DNA from: Caldisericota bacterium
Lineage (GTDB): Bacteria; Bipolaricaulota; Bipolaricaulia; Bipolaricaulales; Bipolaricaulaceae
Length of the DNA stretch: 8,261 bases
Reading direction: 5' to 3'
NCBI GenBank assembly: GCA_013151115.1
Contig: JAADIW010000040.1
Location: 1 to 8,261 of the forward strand
Position numbers and translations under genes: made by a program
In this document: one piece after another, positions 5,828 to 8,261 of the stretch
Numbering within the stretch: position 1 is the first letter of the stretch
Layout: each line of letters opens with the position of its first letter
The notes under the pieces: model-generated
Databases searched by the model: none
What the model was told of the DNA's origin: nothing
Seen by the model: only the letters and a program-made list of their open reading frames with translations

Positions 5828-7051
5828 TCATAGCGCGATCGCGAGGAGGGGGACGAGGAGCTCGTTCTCCGTTAGACCGCCGTGCATCCCCCGTAGCTTG
5901 AACTCCTCCCCCTCCGGCCAGAAGAAGAGCTTCCGGCCCCGGGCCAGGGCCACGATGTCCCCCACCCGGGCCCGGATGTGGTCGGCCGGGGCCTCGAGCC
6001 CCCATAGCCTCCGCGCGATCGCTTCCTCGGCCGTCATCACCACGAACTCCCCCGGATATTCGCGCTCGAGATAGGCGCGTACCGCCCCTTCCCGGCCCTT
6101 GCGCACGAAGAAATATCCCGCCCGCAGGTCCCCCACCGGCTTGAAGAGCAGCGCCCCCCGTAGCTCCGGGATCTTGCTGCAGTCGATGAGGTCCCGTTGG
6201 GGGTCGACCTCCACGAACCCGTGGTCCGCGGTGACGAGGACGGTCACATCCCGGACCGACTCGAGGAAATCCTCCCGCAGCGCCCGGAAGAAGGCGGAGA
6301 CCTCCCTGGCGAAGGCGGGGGATCCGGGGCCGTAGATGTGGGCCAGAGTGTCGGTGACGGGCCAGTAGACCCCGAGCAGCATCTTCCCCTCCCGGGAGAG
6401 GACCTGGCGGAGGAGCACGAACAGATCGGAGAGGCCGATGAACGGCACGATCTCCGCTACCCCGCGATAGAGGATCCCCGAGAGACCGGAGTTCACGATG
6501 TACTTGGGGAGGAAGAGGACCACCTTCGCCCCGGCCTGGGCCAGGAGCTCGTAGATGGTCGGTACCGTGACGAACTTCTCCAGGTCCACGCCCACGTTTT
6601 TGATGGAGTCGCTCGGGGCTCCCGGGGTGGCGAGCTTGATCATGTTGACCACCGCCCCCACCTCCTGGAGGAAGAGCTTGTACCCCAGGACCCCATGCAC
6701 GATGGGGCTCGCGCCGGTCGAGAGGCTCGCGAGGGCCGTGGTCGTCGTGGGGGGGAATACCGAGGTGAGGGGGATGTACGCGCCCCGTTCGGCGAAGGGG
6801 GAGATATCCACGGCCCCACTGGCCCGCAGTTCCTCCAGCTTGAGATACCCCAGGCCGTCGACGATGAAGCTAACCACCCTCTCCGTCGGCGCGAGCGCTA
6901 GCTCGTCCTTCAGGGAGGTGTCGTAATGCTCCGCGCCGAGGAGGTCGAGGATGGTATCGGTCACGGCTAGGAGGGAGTAGCGCTCGTAGTGGGGGCGCAG
7001 ACCGGCGGTGTCCCGGGCGATCTTTTTCAAGATCTCTTGTCTTCTATCCAT
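5828..7051 (-). CDS. Alkaline-phosphatase-superfamily phosphodiesterase (type I PDE/NPP-like)
   Basis: A 407-residue protein with the alkaline-phosphatase-fold two-metal site: Asp65 (SFIVDGLGY), a Thr cluster with the likely nucleophile (PPTTTTALASLSTG, 100-112), Asp234 and His238 (VTDTLAHIYG), Asp276 and His277 (VTADHGF), and His390 (RGMHGGLTENELLVPL). All expected ligands are present, so it should hydrolyse phosphodiester or phosphomonoester bonds; the substrate is unknown. There is no signal peptide or membrane segment at the N-terminus (MDRRQEILKK), so it should be cytoplasmic. The frame stays open upstream to 7213, but a longer form would run antisense through the divergent cysteine-rich gene and its promoter region, and the extra residues look unlike a domain. 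The ATG at 7051 is therefore preferred, with TATAAT nine bases upstream. First gene of the operon with the cupin and mnmA. A PglZ-like or phosphonoacetate-hydrolase-like role is possible within the superfamily. Confidence 0.85.
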   Translation of the reverse strand: MDRRQEILKKIARDTAGLRPHYERYSLLAVTDTILDLLGAEHYDTSLKDELALAPTERVVSFIVDGLGYLKLEELRASGAVDISPFAERGAYIPLTSVFPPTTTTALASLSTGASPIVHGVLGYKLFLQEVGAVVNMIKLATPGAPSDSIKNVGVDLEKFVTVPTIYELLAQAGAKVVLFLPKYIVNSGLSGILYRGVAEIVPFIGLSDLFVLLRQVLSREGKMLLGVYWPVTDTLAHIYGPGSPAFAREVSAFFRALREDFLESVRDVTVLVTADHGFVEVDPQRDLIDCSKIPELRGALLFKPVGDLRAGYFFVRKGREGAVRAYLEREYPGEFVVMTAEEAIARRLWGLEAPADHIRARVGDIVALARGRKLFFWPEGEEFKLRGMHGGLTENELLVPLLAIAL

Positions 7052-7060
7052 GGCTTGCGC

Positions 7061-7066
7061 ATTATA
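7061..7066 (-). promoter_or_regulatory. Consensus -10 box for phosphodiesterase operon
   Basis: TATAAT reads leftward and ends 9 bases before the ATG at 7051. No clear TTGACA-like -35 is seen 16-18 bases further upstream. The transcript would start about 3 bases before the ATG, and no Shine-Dalgarno sequence is visible there, so a nearly leaderless mRNA is suggested. The same AT-rich patch, in a very GC-rich gap, could also supply the -10 region (CATTAT, 7060-7065, 17 bases after TTGTCT at 7037-7042) for the rightward genes; that part is weaker. Confidence 0.55.
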
Positions 7067-7092
7067 CCCAAGCGCAGACCACGCCCGCGGAG

Positions 7093-7098
7093 GGAGGT
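7093..7098 (+). promoter_or_regulatory. Ribosome binding site of DUF6485-type gene
   Basis: GGAGGT inside GGAGGGAGGT, five bases from GGAGG to the ATG at 7103. This decides the start: the same frame is open upstream to 6989, but the earlier candidates have no such site and would lie antisense in the phosphodiesterase gene. Confidence 0.75.
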
Positions 7099-7102
7099 AT
7101 CC

Positions 7103-7306
7103 ATGGCGGAATGCGTGAACAAGGCGCGGAACCTCGACCGGTGCCCGTGCACCTGGCCGAACTGCCCCCGGAAGGGGATCTGTTGCGAGTGTCTGCACTA
7201 CCACCTCGCGCATGGCGAGCTCCCCGCCTGTTGCTTCCCGCCGGAGGTGGAACGCACCTACGATCGCTCCTTCCGGAGGTTCGCCGAGCTATACGGGAGC
7301 GGATAG
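7103..7306 (+). CDS. Cysteine-rich DUF6485-type small protein
   Basis: A 67-residue protein with nine cysteines (4, 14, 16, 21, 27, 28, 30, 43, 44) and three histidines (32, 34, 37). The order CPCTWPNCPRKGICCECLHYH followed by GELPACCFPPEVERTYDRSF matches my memory of the DUF6485 family, small bacterial proteins of unknown function. The cysteine spacing suggests a bound zinc ion or iron-sulfur cluster, but no role is known and none is claimed. No signal peptide or membrane segment is present. The strong ribosome site at 7093-7098 fixes the start. It is followed after three bases by polX, so the two genes are almost certainly co-transcribed. It is divergent from the phosphodiesterase operon. 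Confidence 0.82.
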   Translation: MAECVNKARNLDRCPCTWPNCPRKGICCECLHYHLAHGELPACCFPPEVERTYDRSFRRFAELYGSG

Positions 7307-7309
7307 GAG

Positions 7310-8261
7310 ATGCAGAACCGCAAGGTCGCTCAGATCCTCTACGAGGTCGCGGACCTCCTCGAGCTCGAGGGGGTGGAGTTCAAGCCCCGGGCCTACCGCC
7401 GCGCCGCCCAGGCGGTGGAGTCCTGCCCCATCCCCATCGAGGACCTCGTGCGCGAGGGTCGGGTGACCGAGCTCCCAGGGGTGGGGAAGTCCATCGCCGA
7501 GAAGATCGAGGAGATCGTCAACACCGGGAGGCTGCGTTACCACGAAGAGTTGAAGAGGAAGCTCCCCATCGACCTCCACTCCCTCACCCAGGTCGAGGGC
7601 GTAGGCCCCAAGATCGCCAAGCTCCTCTACGAACACCTTGGCGTGAGGAACCTGGACGACCTCGAGCGGGCGGCCCGGGAACACCGGATCCGCACTGTCC
7701 CCGGCCTCGGGCCGAAAGTGGAGGAGAAGATCCTCCGGGGCCTGGCCGAGGCGCGCAAGACCGAGAAGCGGGTCTTGCTCGGGATCGCACTCCCCTTGGC
7801 GGAGAACATCCGGGAGAAGCTCCGCGCCAGCGGCCTCTTCAGCGCGGTGGAGATCGCCGGCTCGGTGCGACGGGGGAAGGAGACGATCGGCGACATCGAC
7901 ATCCTGGGCATCTCCGATCGCCCGGAGGAGGCATCGGAACTCTTCGCCGGCCTCCCTGATGTGGAAGAGGTTCTGGCGAAGGGGCCGAAGAAGACCTCGG
8001 TGAGGCTCGGTGACGGCCTCCAGGTGGACCTCCGCATCGTGCCCGAGGATTCGTTCGGTGCGGCGTTGCAGTATTTCACCGGCTCCCAGGCCCATAACAT
8101 CCGCCTCCGGGAGAGGGCGATCTCCCGGGGGTTCAAGCTCAACGAGTACGGGGTCTTCAAGGGGCAGAAGAAGGTCGCCGGCCGCACCGAGGAGGAGGTC
8201 TACCGCGTACTGGGGCTCGCCTGGATCCCCCCGGAGCTCAGCGAGGACCGGGGGGAGATCC
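7310..8261 (+). CDS. polX: DNA polymerase X (PolX), 3'-truncated
   Basis: The frame runs from ATG 7310 off the window end; 317 residues are visible of a family that is usually about 570-580. The N-terminal 8-kDa-like domain opens with MQNRKVAQILYEVADLLELEG, as in bacterial PolX. Three helix-hairpin-helix motifs follow: LPGVGKSIAEKI (55-66), VEGVGPKIAKLL (95-106) and VPGLGPKVEEKI (130-141). The nucleotidyltransferase palm holds GSVRRGKETIGDID (184-197) with catalytic Asp195 and Asp197, and the third Asp240 in QVDLRIVP. FTGSQAHNIRLRERA and KLNEYGVF (276-283) complete the polymerase part. The C-terminal PHP nuclease domain, expected next, lies beyond the window. The protein fills short DNA gaps in base-excision repair. 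The start follows the upstream stop by three bases; AGGAG touches the ATG, so GGGAG (7295-7299, ten bases away) or coupling to the upstream gene probably drives initiation. Confidence 0.95.
   Translation, partial: MQNRKVAQILYEVADLLELEGVEFKPRAYRRAAQAVESCPIPIEDLVREGRVTELPGVGKSIAEKIEEIVNTGRLRYHEELKRKLPIDLHSLTQVEGVGPKIAKLLYEHLGVRNLDDLERAAREHRIRTVPGLGPKVEEKILRGLAEARKTEKRVLLGIALPLAENIREKLRASGLFSAVEIAGSVRRGKETIGDIDILGISDRPEEASELFAGLPDVEEVLAKGPKKTSVRLGDGLQVDLRIVPEDSFGAALQYFTGSQAHNIRLRERAISRGFKLNEYGVFKGQKKVAGRTEEEVYRVLGLAWIPPELSEDRGEI

Noticed and set aside
6989..7102. Upstream extension of the DUF6485-type gene
   Set aside because: The extension runs antisense through the phosphodiesterase 5' end; the strong GGAGGT site points to the ATG at 7103.
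7052..7213. Longer 461-residue form of the phosphodiesterase starting at 7213
   Set aside because: It would overlap the divergent cysteine-rich gene and its ribosome site antisense, and the 54 added residues look like GC-frame translation rather than protein.
7289..8095. Open frame of 268 codons on the - strand opposite polX
   Set aside because: It is antisense to all PolX motifs; a long open frame is expected from high GC at third codon positions.
1..8261. Defence, CRISPR, transposon or prophage content
   Set aside because: No direct repeat arrays, transposase, integrase, toxin-antitoxin pair or phage-type genes were seen; all genes read as core metabolism, transport or repair.

Overview
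This is a GC-rich bacterial window with eight densely packed complete genes and two genes cut by the window edges. Strong Shine-Dalgarno sites, a TATAAT-type -10 box and ordinary housekeeping genes (mnmA, polX) mark it as bacterial chromosome. The gene set and base composition would fit a deep-branching or thermophilic, uncultured-type bacterium, for example Bipolaricaulota-like. I cannot fix the phylum from the sequence, and that suggestion is an inference. I see no mobile element, CRISPR array, rRNA or tRNA.

Layout. Positions 2-727 (+) hold the C-terminal part of a trypsin-fold serine protease with an intact His/Asp/Ser triad. It converges with a leftward run of genes. The right part of that run starts at 7051 and is a compact operon: an alkaline-phosphatase-superfamily phosphodiesterase (7051-5828), a small cupin (5815-5462) and the tRNA 2-thiouridylase mnmA (5452-4400), with gaps of only 12 and 9 bases. 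After an 85-base gap with a candidate promoter and inverted repeat comes an ABC importer of the UgpB/A/E (glycerol-3-phosphate-like) type: permease ugpA-like (4314-3433), permease ugpE-like (3446-2604, overlapping by 14 bases) and the secreted binding protein ugpB-like (2534-1236). A strong GC-rich hairpin at 1183-1214 probably ends this operon. A small secreted or membrane protein of unknown function (1117-743) follows.

From the 51-base divergent region at 7052-7102 two genes run rightward: a 67-residue cysteine-rich DUF6485-type protein (7103-7306) and DNA polymerase X (7310 to beyond the window end), whose PHP nuclease domain is not visible.

How the genes fit together. The importer has no ATPase gene beside it, so it must use an ATPase encoded elsewhere. 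Its binding protein resembles UgpB closely, but the position of one known ligand-binding Glu appears changed, so the substrate is uncertain. The cytoplasmic phosphodiesterase encoded upstream might process imported phosphodiesters, but this is only a hypothesis. The most interesting non-coding points are two promoters placed so close to start codons (phosphodiesterase and ugpA) that the mRNAs would be almost leaderless, an inverted repeat lying inside the ugpA promoter, and a perfect 12-base anti-16S match at the ugpE stop codon that serves no obvious gene. I found no clearly new multi-gene system here.
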